Origin: Prorocentrum cordatum
Lineage: Eukaryota > Sar > Dinophyceae > Prorocentrales > Prorocentraceae
NCBI GenBank assembly: GCA_963575745.1
Contig: CAUYUJ010009525.1
Location: forward strand, 1-33,809
DNA: 33,809 nt
Reading direction: 5' to 3'
Part shown: positions 25,353 through 33,793 of the stretch, one piece after another
Layout: every line of letters begins with the position of its first letter
Numbering within the stretch: the first letter of the stretch is position 1
The notes under the pieces: model-generated
Database searches by the model: none
Seen by the model: only the letters and a program-made list of their open reading frames with translations
Told to the model about the DNA's origin: nothing
Made by a program: the position numbers and the translations under genes

Positions 25353-26840
25353 CTATCGCAGTAAGGGCTGCGTGCTGTGCACGAACCCCACAATGGCCAG
25401 CGTAAATTCTTCGGGCTGGGCCCGTTTATCCATGAAGGCCTGCGCCTCCGTGAGCACTGCGTTCCAACATTCTCTCACCGCGATCATCGTTTGAGAAAGC
25501 ATGGCGCCATCTCCATTGCAGGCTCTGTTGGGGTCGTCCGTGGCACCCCAAACAGGGAGGGGGTCGGCGGGGAGAGCGTCCGCCATATCCCCCCTGAGCT
25601 CTCCCCCTGCCACTTTAGATGCAAGCGCAAAGAGATGACCCACCGCCTCAAAAACTGATGTATCCCTAACATGCTGTAGCACCTTGCGACACGCCCGTCG
25701 GACCCAAACAAGCTGGACCGTTCTGGGTCGAATATACGAGTTACGGGCCCTCTTGGATTCTCTACCGAAGGTGGTCTGCCCTAACTTCCTCACAAAATCC
25801 GCAGTTCTGGTGTACTGATCATTGAGATTAACACTCCAATCATCAAGCTGAAATCCATCCAACTCTTGAGCGAACAAAGCTTGGAGCTTGGGGTCCCTAA
25901 GTTTGATGGGGTCAATGGGCCTCTCGCCTTTGGAGGGGCCTGCCATTTGGGTGTCCCAAGCAAGTTGGACCACCACGGGAAAATGGTCATCGTGCTTACG
26001 ACACGCTTCCAAATCATAAAGTACCTTACATGACTGGGCCGTGGCCACAAGCGGTTCGGCCAGCAGGATGTAGTCAAGCCTGCCCCATTCTCTTTTCTGG
26101 GAGACATACGTGTGCCCTCCTTCTGTGGGGTGCAAAAGAGTGTTGATGGCCGCGAGCTTGTTGGTCCTGAGGCAATTATGCATAAAGCTCCCACTCGTAC
26201 CCTCTTGCTCTATTGGGCTCGCGCTGCCTACCCATTGTGATTGCACCGAACCTATGGCAGCGTTGCCGTCAACACACACAATGTCGCATGGCCAGAAATC
26301 CAACTTCCTGTTAAGCTCATCCCAGAACCCCTTTCGGTCCGCCACCCGCGCCCCCCTATGTGGGGCGTGGGCCACACATATCGTTTGCTGGAAGGCTGGC
26401 GCATTGACTTTTACGATAAGGATCCTGGGCGTGGCATCCAGAGCTGGAAAATGCTGCGGTTGAAACCTGAGCTCCGCGCCTCCTAGCGTGCCGTAGGGGG
26501 TATCGAGGTCTGCCCAGAGCTCCACTCCTAGGCTGTGGTCCTCGTGCCCAGCAGCGATCCTCATGTGCGAGAGGCTGCGATGGCCTTTGAGTGAACGCTC
26601 ATTCCTTCCTTCTTGTATGCCAATGATGTGAAATTTCTCACGGTGGAATTGCTCACGGAGCAGATCGAGCCTACGCATGCGCTCTTTGCCTTTGGAGCCC
26701 TTACGGGCCTCTTCCCTCATGGACTGTGGGTTGTACGAACGCATATTTACGACCACTTGTGCTTGCTTGACCGCAACTGGGCCTGGACTCTCGGGCCCTT
26801 GATAGATGTGGCCAGCTTTGGCCGTGGTGTCTGGCAACAC
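25353..26840 (-). CDS. LINE-B AP-endonuclease-like domain (exo/endo/phosphatase)
   Basis: 495-residue frame with a nearly full set of APE-type residues: NMRSYN (Asn32/Asn37), Glu77 in GIQEGRN, His158 in VAHAPHRG, Asp191 and Asn193 in VCVDGNAAIG, Asp256 in GRLDYIL, and Asp285-His286 in KHDDHFPVVV. The length of about 270 residues for the domain fits the family. It nicks target DNA to prime reverse transcription in functional elements. Residues beyond 300 are a helical region leading to the RT. The domain is preceded by RNase H, an unusual order. The first ~25 residues continue the bridging segment that lies in another frame upstream (27000-26840). Confidence 0.85.
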   Translation of the reverse strand: MLPDTTAKAGHIYQGPESPGPVAVKQAQVVVNMRSYNPQSMREEARKGSKGKERMRRLDLLREQFHREKFHIIGIQEGRNERSLKGHRSLSHMRIAAGHEDHSLGVELWADLDTPYGTLGGAELRFQPQHFPALDATPRILIVKVNAPAFQQTICVAHAPHRGARVADRKGFWDELNRKLDFWPCDIVCVDGNAAIGSVQSQWVGSASPIEQEGTSGSFMHNCLRTNKLAAINTLLHPTEGGHTYVSQKREWGRLDYILLAEPLVATAQSCKVLYDLEACRKHDDHFPVVVQLAWDTQMAGPSKGERPIDPIKLRDPKLQALFAQELDGFQLDDWSVNLNDQYTRTADFVRKLGQTTFGRESKRARNSYIRPRTVQLVWVRRACRKVLQHVRDTSVFEAVGHLFALASKVAGGELRGDMADALPADPLPVWGATDDPNRACNGDGAMLSQTMIAVRECWNAVLTEAQAFMDKRAQPEEFTLAIVGFVHSTQPLLR

Positions 26841-27000
26841 TCCTTGAAGCTTACCCCCGCCTGATGGAAAAAACAGGGGTGGTAGGCATGGCTGTCTTGA
26901 GTACTATACTGCAGCCATTCCCGTTCTCTGGACGGAGCATACTTGATGGCCCCTATGAGGCCAATCGGCAGCCCCAGTAAAGGAGGGCCACGGCTTTGGC
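26841..27000 (-). pseudogene. LINE-B bridge between RNase H and endonuclease
   Basis: In the minus frame covering 27232-26747, residues from about position 27000 read IGLIGAIKYAPSREREWLQY, then HAYHPCFFHQAGVSFKECC. This sits between the RNase H end (26953) and the first endonuclease ORF codon (26840), and can be read through only with shifts on either side. It shows that RNase H and endonuclease are parts of one coding chain. Confidence 0.55.
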
Positions 27001-27810
27001 AACGTTGTCGGCCAGGGTGTTCCATGGGTGCCCGACGTGAGCCTTTTGGCGTTGAAGGTCCAATTGGACCTGGGACCGCACCGTCTGGAACATCGCGTGA
27101 GCAACTGTGCCTAATTCCTTGTCCGATACTGGCAGCACAGACCCTCCCAAAGTGGAGAGCGCACAGAGGGAGTCGCTGATGAGGCTGACCATGCAGCCTG
27201 GGCGGGTGGTGCCTATCCATATCAGGGCCCATATGCTTGCAAGCAACTCTAAAGTCGTGCTGCTGGCTGCTTCTACTGACAGCTCCATGTCATGCGACCC
27301 TTCAATGTCACCGTACAGCTGCCCCATGTCGATAAACCCCTGTTGATCATGCCCAGTGACCACCACTGCCCATGCTGCTGTCCCCCCCTCCCGAAATAGG
27401 GAGCCGTCGGTGTAGACATAGATGTGGTCGCAGGACGTGGAGCGGCATGGGCAGTAGGTCATCGCCATTTGGGCTGGTCCCTCCAGGACACCGGTGGCGA
27501 TCATCGCTTCAACGGTGAGATGCGCCAATCTCGGGGGGCTCTCCCTTCCCAGTACATCCCTGAGCGTGGGCAAAGCATGCAACGGACAGTAGAGTTGGTC
27601 TTGCGCTCGTGCTGGGATGGTAGCCAGAGGAAGCGTGCCAAAGGGGTTTGGGGAGTCCAACACCTGACTCAAATTTGCTGGCCTCGGGTTTGCCCTGCTG
27701 AGGTCCGAGGGGTCCTGAGTGGTCACTTCGCTGCCCGCGCCCCCCCCCTCGCCCTTCCCGATTATCATGCTGGCTGCTAGGCATGCTTGTTGTGCACGCC
27801 ATTGCAGCAT
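26953..27810 (-). CDS. LINE-B RNase H domain, placed before the endonuclease
   Basis: 285-residue frame. The N-terminal 120 residues carry Cys pairs (CPLH, YCPCRSTSC). The RNase H core: IYVYTDGSLFREGGTAAWAV with Asp135, TLELLASIWAL with Glu188, VSLISDSLCAL with Asp213, and AHVGHPWNTLADNVAKAVA with His261 and Asp268. All core acidic residues are present. In RNase-H-bearing non-LTR clades such as I and Tad, the domain normally follows the RT; here it precedes the endonuclease. The end of the frame joins, after a shift, a segment (LPIGLIGAIKYAPSREREW) that runs on into the endonuclease frame, supporting one polyprotein. Confidence 0.8.
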   Translation of the reverse strand: MLQWRAQQACLAASMIIGKGEGGGAGSEVTTQDPSDLSRANPRPANLSQVLDSPNPFGTLPLATIPARAQDQLYCPLHALPTLRDVLGRESPPRLAHLTVEAMIATGVLEGPAQMAMTYCPCRSTSCDHIYVYTDGSLFREGGTAAWAVVVTGHDQQGFIDMGQLYGDIEGSHDMELSVEAASSTTLELLASIWALIWIGTTRPGCMVSLISDSLCALSTLGGSVLPVSDKELGTVAHAMFQTVRSQVQLDLQRQKAHVGHPWNTLADNVAKAVALLYWGCRLAS

Positions 27811-27902
27811 TGCATTGGGTTTGAAAATCGGTGCGGCTCAGTTCAGACCATGCATCTGCGTCAGTGCTTAGCCTGGCGGGAGAATGAACAGCTTCAGACT
27901 GC
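27811..27902 (-). other. Gap between ORF1-like and ORF2-like parts of LINE-B
   Basis: About 90 bp separates the stop of the ORF1-like frame (27903) from the first Met of the RNase H frame. No gene is evident. It could be an intergenic spacer or a frameshifted join. Confidence 0.4.
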
Positions 27903-28523
27903 CTAGCACAAGGACTTATTTCCTACTAAGCTATGGCTGCAGCTGATAGTTGGCCTGCCAGCGTCCTCATGTGCCTGGTCCTGGTCGAGACGTCGCCTGG
28001 GCACCTGCTGCGAGGTCGCTTGGGTCACATCTTCTCCTGGGACGCTGGCTTGCGGCACTTCATCACTGGAACGAGTTTGCCGAAATACGTCCTGGCACGC
28101 TTGCTTTTGATCCCGTCTGGCACGGGCCCTGAGCGGAGTCACCTGAATTTGGATGGTAGGAGGCACATCGGGGTCATACGTTCTGATGGTTACTCCCCCC
28201 CATCTGATATTCTTTTTCCGGTTAGATCCCGTCACGCTGTGACCAGCGCATTGCCCATCACGAAGTTGACGTTGATGAGGCACATCCTGTTGTTGACATG
28301 GTCCTTGAGCGGCATGCCTTGTTGCCTCATCTACTAACTCAATGCCATCCCTGGTATCATTGTGGTATTTGTAGTTACCATCTCCATATATCCAATGGTC
28401 TGAAAATGTGACTTCATGGGCACGTTGGGGTGCTCCGTGGCCTAACCCCTCGCCACGCAGGGGCCTATTGCGGTCTAACCCCTCGTCGCGCCGGGGCCCC
28501 ATGCGGCCTAACCCCATCGCCAC
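27903..28523 (-). CDS. LINE-B ORF1-like C-terminal part
   Basis: 206-residue frame. It begins with the last units of the 33-bp repeat (RDEGLDRNRPLRGEGLGHG). Unique sequence follows: SDHWIYGDGNYKYHNDTRDG, then IRWGGVTIRTYDPDVPPTIQ and a Gln/Arg-rich end (RARARRDQKQACQDVFRQ). I do not recognise a domain. It lies just before RNase H, so it may be the end of ORF1 or a linker of the polyprotein. A one-base length change in two repeat units (see 28427-28693) separates it from the preceding frame. Confidence 0.45.
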   Translation of the reverse strand: MAMGLGRMGPRRDEGLDRNRPLRGEGLGHGAPQRAHEVTFSDHWIYGDGNYKYHNDTRDGIELVDEATRHAAQGPCQQQDVPHQRQLRDGQCAGHSVTGSNRKKNIRWGGVTIRTYDPDVPPTIQIQVTPLRARARRDQKQACQDVFRQTRSSDEVPQASVPGEDVTQATSQQVPRRRLDQDQAHEDAGRPTISCSHSLVGNKSLC

Positions 28524-28693
28524 GCAGGGGCCTGCTGCGGTCTAACCCCATCACCACTATGGGGTCCGCCGTGGCCTAACCCCTCGCCACGCTGGGGATC
28601 GTTGCGGTCTAGCCCCTCACCGCGCTGGGGTACTCCGTGGCCTAACCCCGCGCCACGCTGGGGCCTGCTGCGGTCTAACCCCTCACCGCGCGG
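28427..28693. repeat. 33-bp coding minisatellite, eight units
   Basis: Units start at each GGGG on the plus strand and run 33, 33, 34, 34, 33, 33, 33, 33 bp. Two flavours, GTGGCCTA and GCGGTCT(A), partly alternate. On the minus strand each unit encodes 11 residues of the pattern P-x-R-G-E-G-L-[DG]-[RH]-x-x. The two 34-bp units each carry an extra base, moving the reading frame. Confidence 0.85.
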
Positions 28694-29263
28694 GGGTAAG
28701 CCGAGCCTCGCGCTGTCCCCGTCCTCGGTGCTACTGCCCACTGGCTCGGGCGAGGTCCCCCGACTATGCCACTCGCTGTGTTCGCGGTTCACGTGGTATC
28801 CGCGGGCCAAGCCCTCCCCCTCGCGTTCAGTCTGTCGGTTTCCCAGGGTATGGGTCCGCTCTGTTAGTTGCGAGGTCCTGTCTACCACGCTGTTGGTCAA
28901 AAGTTCCGCGTCATGCTCACTGGGCTCGTCAGGGACCTCCGCCTCGAGCCTCTGCTTGCCTTTGGCACTGCGGTCTACCCCCTCACCGCGCAGGGGATTT
29001 TCGTGGCCTAGCCCCTCGCCGCGCAGGGGTTCCATGCGGTCTAACCCTTCACCGCGCTGGGGAAAGTCGCCGAAAAAATTCTCCAAGTCCCACTGCAGGT
29101 CTGTGTCTTCGTAATCTGCCGTCGTCTCGGACTGTGCAATCTCTGAGGAGCCACGAAAGGTAGCGAATCGCACCAGTGGCGAGACACCGTGAGCCTCCCC
29201 TGTGGGATGCTTCGAGCGATGCGTCTCTTCCACCTTCCGCGTAGAAAAATCTGTTTGCATCAT
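28508..29263 (-). CDS. LINE-B ORF1-like repeat protein segment (RGEGL repeats)
   Basis: 251-residue frame. After an N-terminal part ending in an acidic/aromatic block (DTDLQWDLENFFGDF), three 11-residue units (PQRGEGLDRME and two more) are followed by a unique Glu/Ser/Thr-rich spacer and then further units (PPRGEGLDRSR, PQRGAGLGHGV, PQRGEGLDRND, PQRGEGLGHGG). The repeats are Arg/Gly-rich and probably flexible; RNA binding is possible but unproven. The end runs out of frame within the minisatellite, and the true continuation is the 28523-27903 frame. Confidence 0.5.
   Translation of the reverse strand: MMQTDFSTRKVEETHRSKHPTGEAHGVSPLVRFATFRGSSEIAQSETTADYEDTDLQWDLENFFGDFPQRGEGLDRMEPLRGEGLGHENPLRGEGVDRSAKGKQRLEAEVPDEPSEHDAELLTNSVVDRTSQLTERTHTLGNRQTEREGEGLARGYHVNREHSEWHSRGTSPEPVGSSTEDGDSARLGLPPRGEGLDRSRPQRGAGLGHGVPQRGEGLDRNDPQRGEGLGHGGPHSGDGVRPQQAPAWRWG
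28969..29062. repeat. 33-bp coding minisatellite, second block
   Basis: Three units of the same repeat as 28427-28693 (about 95 bp), separated from it by about 275 bp of unique sequence. They are in frame with the encoded RGEGL protein. Confidence 0.8.
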
Positions 29264-30918
29264 GCTGGTGACGTCACTGATGTCGTCGTGTAGTTATTCC
29301 TCTTCATCTTGCCCATCCTGTTGTTGCTGTGGGGGTGGTATCCCCACTGCAGTTCCATTGCCAGCTCGGTGAGCACGATGTGCTGCAAGCAAGTGCCGAG
29401 TATTTGCCATGCCGTCCTGCCAGTTGGTTGGCCTGGCTGCATGCGATCAGCTGCCTGACATTCCAAGTCATCTAGTACTTGCCGAAGTTGATCTCGCTCT
29501 AGATCCACGTGATCTGGAACTTGTGCACGTAGTGCCAGTTGCGCTCGTGCTCTGCGCAGGCGAAGTAGTCCGTGCAGCGCCTGAGCTCGATACCTCCGTT
29601 CATCTACTTCCGCCTCACGTCGTAGTCGCTGCACAACTTCCTTTATATGTGGTTGCGCTGCATGCCATGCTTCATTGCATATCTGCTGAGCCATTTCAGC
29701 CAGATCCTGAGGGTTGTGGCTGTACTCTGGCCTTTGTAGTAGATCGCTTGTGACGGCAGGTATGCACCAATAGAGCCAGTCGTTGTATGCCACCTTCGAA
29801 TCCCACATAGCTTGCTCAAAGCTCCATGCCCGTGCCCCGGTGGATAACTTATAGCGAAGTTCTGCTCGCTTAGCCTCAACTTGTTCATGTCGTGGCTGTT
29901 CTGGCTTAGGTGCAAAAGGTGCTGTCCAGCTGATCTGGGCCTGGCACTCTTTCATTTCGCATCTTTGGTTTTTATGTGTGAAGCTACTTTCAATATGTCC
30001 CATTCCTTTGTTGACCTCATCTGTGTGGTACTGCTCCTCGTCGGCGTCCTTGAAGGAGCATTCATCGTAGTTCTGGGTGTTCTTCCCCTTGCCCCCTTGC
30101 CCTTTTTTCCAGGCTTCCCCGCACATGTCCATGGCCATTTTCCTCTTGTCACCATGCGTACTAGCTATCTGGCTGTAAATCGGGAAGACGTACATGTCGG
30201 CCATGAGGTGTGGGACGCTCCACTTCATCCAATCTTGCTGCAACTTGTCCGTGTTGATCCATGTTCTTACTTTGATGCGGAGGTACTTCTTTAGCCTGTT
30301 AACGTAGTAGCTCGAGGCATACTGTATATGCTCGTTGCATATGCTTATGGTAGCCTCCGACTGCATGAGCACCACATTGTCGTTGTCATCCGAGCTTACG
30401 ATGTCGCCGCCTTCGTCACTGACCTCTTCCCCAAATAGCGGTATCTCCACGTCAGGGTTTGCGCCAATTGCCGTTATTTCTGGTAGTAGTGGATTGCCCA
30501 CCTCGCTTTCGGGTGGATGGTCCATTTCCAGCATCGGCGTGGGCCTGTCTCCTATTTGCAGCAATGACGTAGTGAATATTCTCCTATACGTAAGGACGTC
30601 AAGCCTGGTGATGTAAGTGTGAACGTTTTGGTCACTGCTGATCTGAATGCTTTGCATCCCCGCTAGGCGCTGCCGTGCTTGTCGTAGCTCTTGTTGTCTC
30701 CGATGTACCATATGTAGCCATTGTATTCGATCGTTGTCGAAGAGCTGGCGATACTGCCGAAGAAACTCCTGCCTGGCTTGGTGCCCTGAGTACCAAACTC
30801 TATCGCAGATATCTTTGGTCATAATGCGTCTTTCATGATCTGTGGTCCATAGCCTTTGCAGGCTTGGATCTTGTCTCAACATCATATCGACCAGGGGTAA
30901 ACACCACATGTTCCAGTC
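29260..30918 (-). CDS. LINE-B ORF1-like protein with Trp/Cys repeats (units b-d)
   Basis: Open from a TAG near 30945; the first Met is at 30909 but the repeat starts six codons earlier, so the start is internal. It contains three units of the form D-W-x2-W-x2-P ... [IM]-C-x2-[AV]-W: 30918-30793 (DWNMWCLP ... ICDRVW), 30234-30109 (DWMKWSVP ... MCGEAW) and 29781-29665 (DWLYWCIP ... ICNEAW). Between units lie helical Arg/Gln/Leu stretches (HRRQQELRQARQRLAGM; RRYRAQALHGLLRLRRARAQ). I do not recognise the fold. It lies in the ORF1 position of the element, so nucleic acid binding or self-assembly are possibilities only. Confidence 0.55.
   Translation of the reverse strand, partial: DWNMWCLPLVDMMLRQDPSLQRLWTTDHERRIMTKDICDRVWYSGHQARQEFLRQYRQLFDNDRIQWLHMVHRRQQELRQARQRLAGMQSIQISSDQNVHTYITRLDVLTYRRIFTTSLLQIGDRPTPMLEMDHPPESEVGNPLLPEITAIGANPDVEIPLFGEEVSDEGGDIVSSDDNDNVVLMQSEATISICNEHIQYASSYYVNRLKKYLRIKVRTWINTDKLQQDWMKWSVPHLMADMYVFPIYSQIASTHGDKRKMAMDMCGEAWKKGQGGKGKNTQNYDECSFKDADEEQYHTDEVNKGMGHIESSFTHKNQRCEMKECQAQISWTAPFAPKPEQPRHEQVEAKRAELRYKLSTGARAWSFEQAMWDSKVAYNDWLYWCIPAVTSDLLQRPEYSHNPQDLAEMAQQICNEAWHAAQPHIKEVVQRLRREAEVDERRYRAQALHGLLRLRRARAQLALRAQVPDHVDLERDQLRQVLDDLECQAADRMQPGQPTGRTAWQILGTCLQHIVLTELAMELQWGYHPHSNNRMGKMKRNNYTTTSVTSPA
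29665..29781 (-). repeat. Trp/Cys protein repeat, unit d
   Basis: Encodes DWLYWCIP, about 25 residues, then ICNEAW. Confidence 0.65.
30109..30234 (-). repeat. Trp/Cys protein repeat, unit c
   Basis: Encodes DWMKWSVP, about 28 residues, then MCGEAW. Confidence 0.65.
30793..30918 (-). repeat. Trp/Cys protein repeat, unit b
   Basis: Encodes DWNMWCLP, about 28 residues, then ICDRVW. Confidence 0.65.
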
Positions 30919-30939
30919 AGCCTGGGCCTCTGGCGGTGA

Positions 30940-31845
30940 CTAAACTGCAGCTTCTGTCGCCCAATGGTCAATTTCATCCTCAAGCTGATTCGTAAGCATC
31001 CATCTGGCCATCATAGCCTGTGCTTCCTCAACTGTACCCCTGCATACTGCGTACCGTGCCTCAACGTGCCCTTCACGTTGCTGAGGCTCTCGTTGCCGTT
31101 GCTGTGAGCTGAGGTATGCCATGATGCAGTAGTCGCGGTTGTTGGTGAAGCGCGTGTCCTGAAGGCGGTATCCGCCAACGTCCTCGCAGATGTGGTGCTC
31201 TTTGTACATGAGACTGATTTGCCCTGTTGTATCATCATTTGTCTCGTACCCATCCTGAGCGAGCTGCTGCAAGTGAGCGCGCTTGATGGGGCTTATGGGA
31301 ACCTTTTGCCATATGATGATTGTCATGCCCTGGCGGTATACCATGCCCTGATCCTTGAGCTCCTGAGATAATTGAGCATCGACTTGATGTGGTAGTAAGT
31401 GTATCGGATGGCTATCCAGATTGATGTGGTAGCAGCTGCGGAGATGACCCTGCCCTCCCGCAGATAGATCCAGTTGGTGTCTCTGCCACCTGCGTGTGTC
31501 GAAGCCCTGGAGGATGCACTGTTGCCATTGCTGCTGGTCGAATTCTTTCATAGTTTTTAATGCTCGAACTTCAGCTGTCCTTCTGCTGTCGCTTTCATCC
31601 CAAGCTACATTGCAGATGGCCTTCGCCAACAGTAGTGTCCTGTGCGTGTCGACGTAGCCTTCGTCATCCAAGACCGAGTCCCTGAGCCCTGGTTGACTGA
31701 TAATGGCTGTGTACACGTAAGGTGTGCCCCATAATAGCCAATCTGCCCTCGCAATATCTTTGCTGCTCCAGGCCGCCTCCGCTGTCCATGAAATGCACTT
31801 GCCCTGAGCTTCCCTGCCAACTGCTGGTAGTATGCGTTCTCAACC
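30940..31845 (-). CDS. LINE-B ORF1-like protein, segment with repeat unit a
   Basis: The frame is open from a TGA near 31846 to the TAG near 30945; its first candidate start codon within is a GTG at 31716, so it is probably the continuation of the upstream ORF1 frame after a shift. It reads AQGKCISWTAEAAWSSKDIA, then unit a of the Trp/Cys repeat (31743-31600: DWLLWGTP ... ICNVAW). Further on, WQKVPISPIKRAHLQQLAQD and HHICEDV could be a strongly worn extra unit. The end (EEAQAMMARWMLTNQLEDEI) leads to unit b across a stop codon. Confidence 0.5.
31600..31743 (-). repeat. Trp/Cys protein repeat, unit a
   Basis: Encodes DWLLWGTP, about 34 residues, then ICNVAW. It is the longest of the four units. 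Confidence 0.65.
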
Positions 31846-31864
31846 AAGCCTCTGAGGGTCGAGT

Positions 31865-33787
31865 TCACGCCTTCTGTGTCGGAGCAATGACTGTCGCAGA
31901 GCACGCGTCCTCCATGGCAGCGGCCTGAGGTTCTTCCACTGCCGGTGTTTTGTGTGCAGCTGGGTTTGGGTCGCCCTCTGCCAACCTCTTCTCTGCCGCT
32001 GCGGCTGTTGCATCGCCCTTGCTTGCCCCCTTGGCTGAGAAAGCTGCCATTGTAGCTGCTGCGTGCCCTTGGAGGTGTGCTCCTGGTAGCAGGCTGATTG
32101 GAGGCCCTGTGCAAGGGAAAGCCTCTTGCCCTGGGGAGCAAGGTTGGGTTGGCATCAGCGCTTGTGCCTGCTGGCTGCTGAGGACTGGCGTCTCTGGCAT
32201 TGCCCACATCTGCGTGGGTGATGGGTACCCTTGAGAGAAAAGGGGCTCCCCCTTCGGCGGCGGCGGTGGCTGCTGGGTCTGTGATGACAGCAGCGTTGGT
32301 GCCTCTGCCGCTTCTCTCGCCACTAGCGCGGCTGCCGATGCTGCTGCCGCTGCCTCTGCCTCTGGTGTAATGAATGGCGGCGCTCCTCTCCTTGGCGCAC
32401 TTGCTGAGGCTTGCACCAATATTGGGCTGGCTGGCTGTGGCTGAATCGGCGCTGCAGGCTGCACCGCTGAATGATGTCCCGCAGCGGGCTGTCCATCCGC
32501 CGCAAGATTCATGGCGGCTCTCAAATTGGCGGCGTAGTGCTCCCTTTGCATGCGCTGCTCGTGTTCGTAGGCCATCTGCCTCTGCATGATGAAAGCTTGC
32601 TGCGCCTGCTGCTGCACATTCGCCTGCTGCGGCATTGTCGCTGCCGCTGCCGCTGCTGCCTGCGCCAAGGCCGCTGCTCCCGTGGCGTCTGTGGGCCACG
32701 GGGTTGGGTGCGGTCCTGCTGCGCTGGGCTGAAATTGCGCCCCAAGCCAAATGCCGTTGGCCTGGGTGACCCTCTGGAGCTGAAAGATGGTGTCTTGCAT
32801 CTGCTGCTGCTGCACGTACATCTGCTGAACCTGGCCCGTGTTGTCGACTTGCATTGTAGCACCGTTGTCGCCCGTCTGCACCGTGGGCTGCAGGTCGATC
32901 ATCTCTTGGTGGATGCGATCGTCGATCTCCGATAGGGCTTCTTTTAGCTCGTCCAGCTGCTCGATCTGCTCCATCTCCTGGGTCTCCAGGAGTGCCAGGC
33001 GATCCCTGGTGCCTTTGAGCGCTATCTCCACGTTGTTGATGCGCTGGACTGCCTCGTTCCGCTGCTGGCTGAGCGGCTTGAGCAGGTTGGCGCAATGCTT
33101 GAGGACCGCCATTTTTTCTTTTGTCTCCTGGCCGCTCTTGCCGGCTCTCTGCGTAGCCAAGCAGATGCTGCCCAGCGCCTCGAGCTTTGTCCTCAGCTTG
33201 TCCTTGTAGGCCTTGATGCCCGTGTGGTCTGGTGGCGGCTGCCATTCCTGCCAGAGGGGATGCGCCACTGCTTGACTGTGCAATGCTGGCGGTATTCTGC
33301 CGATGAGCTGATTGACTTGTCGCTCCTGGCCATAGTGCTCTTTGACAGGCGGACGTGCCTTTGAGCGCGGCCTTGACTGCGGCCTGCCCTGCACTGTCCT
33401 GGGCTGTGATCTGCCACGCTTTCGCTGATCCCAGGATTCGCCGCATGCCGAGCATGGCCAGGACCAGGGTGCACACTTTATGCCGCACTTGCAAGTCCAG
33501 CCTCCTGCTTCCATCTGGGCGCTGCCTGAGGGGCGCCGTGATGAATGGTGTTCCTGCAGCAGCCTAGCTGCTGCTGCCACCCGTAGTAGTGATCTGGCTT
33601 CTCCGCGCCGACGGCGCAGATGCTTGTGCCAGGCTGGCCCCCGCTCGCGGCTTCGCGAGCGGCTCGATCGAGCGCGGGCTCCAGCGGCAGCCGAGCGAGG
33701 CGCGGTCTCGCTATGGCGGCCGCGCGGCCACGCTGGGGTCCCTGGCCGATGGGCTGCCCTATGTCCCGCGGGCTGCCCTGAAGCCAA
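31865..33787 (-). CDS. LINE-B ORF1-like N-terminal protein: zinc-ribbon-like motif, coiled coil, Gln/Ala-rich
   Basis: 640-residue frame, the longest intact frame of the element. An Arg-rich start (residues 1-90) is doubtful as coding. Near 97-118 the sequence WTCKCGIKCAPWSWPCSACGESW has five Cys and three Trp, like a small zinc ribbon/RanBP-type finger. About 190-290 is a predicted coiled coil (KEKMAVLKHCANLLKPLSQQ, then RDRLALLETQEMEQIEQLDE). From 320 on it is Gln/Ala/Pro-rich and low in complexity (YVQQQQMQDTIFQLQ, AAAALAQ-type runs). Zinc motif plus coiled coil fits an ORF1-type RNA-binding, self-associating protein of non-LTR elements; that role is inferred. It ends at TGA/TAG near 31865 just before unit a resumes in another frame. 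Confidence 0.6.
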   Translation of the reverse strand: MASGQPAGHRAAHRPGTPAWPRGRHSETAPRSAAAGARARSSRSRSRERGPAWHKHLRRRRGEARSLLRVAAAARLLQEHHSSRRPSGSAQMEAGGWTCKCGIKCAPWSWPCSACGESWDQRKRGRSQPRTVQGRPQSRPRSKARPPVKEHYGQERQVNQLIGRIPPALHSQAVAHPLWQEWQPPPDHTGIKAYKDKLRTKLEALGSICLATQRAGKSGQETKEKMAVLKHCANLLKPLSQQRNEAVQRINNVEIALKGTRDRLALLETQEMEQIEQLDELKEALSEIDDRIHQEMIDLQPTVQTGDNGATMQVDNTGQVQQMYVQQQQMQDTIFQLQRVTQANGIWLGAQFQPSAAGPHPTPWPTDATGAAALAQAAAAAAATMPQQANVQQQAQQAFIMQRQMAYEHEQRMQREHYAANLRAAMNLAADGQPAAGHHSAVQPAAPIQPQPASPILVQASASAPRRGAPPFITPEAEAAAAASAAALVAREAAEAPTLLSSQTQQPPPPPKGEPLFSQGYPSPTQMWAMPETPVLSSQQAQALMPTQPCSPGQEAFPCTGPPISLLPGAHLQGHAAATMAAFSAKGASKGDATAAAAEKRLAEGDPNPAAHKTPAVEEPQAAAMEDACSATVIAPTQKA

Positions 33788-33793
33788 GACGCC

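Larger units (their letters stand above)
21881..33793 (-). mobile_element. LINE-B: giant non-LTR retrotransposon, about 11.8 kb
   Basis: All recognisable coding between the two TCC tracts is on the minus strand and adjoins with only small gaps. In the reading direction: zinc-ribbon-like motif and coiled coil (33787-31865), four Trp/Cys repeats (31743-29665), 33-bp coding minisatellites (29062-28427), RNase H (27810-26953), AP-endonuclease (26840-25353), RT (25337-23276), two C2H2 fingers (about 23173-22995) and a methyltransferase-like domain (to 21999). The unity of the ORF1-like and ORF2-like parts is inferred from strand, adjacency and bounding. Broken frames and a lost RT motif A Asp mark it as inactive. 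Confidence 0.65.

Noticed and set aside
28427-29062. GGGGTTAG words on the minus strand, like telomere repeats
   Set aside because: They occur once per 33-bp coding unit, not as tandem telomeric units, and are explained by the encoded protein repeat.
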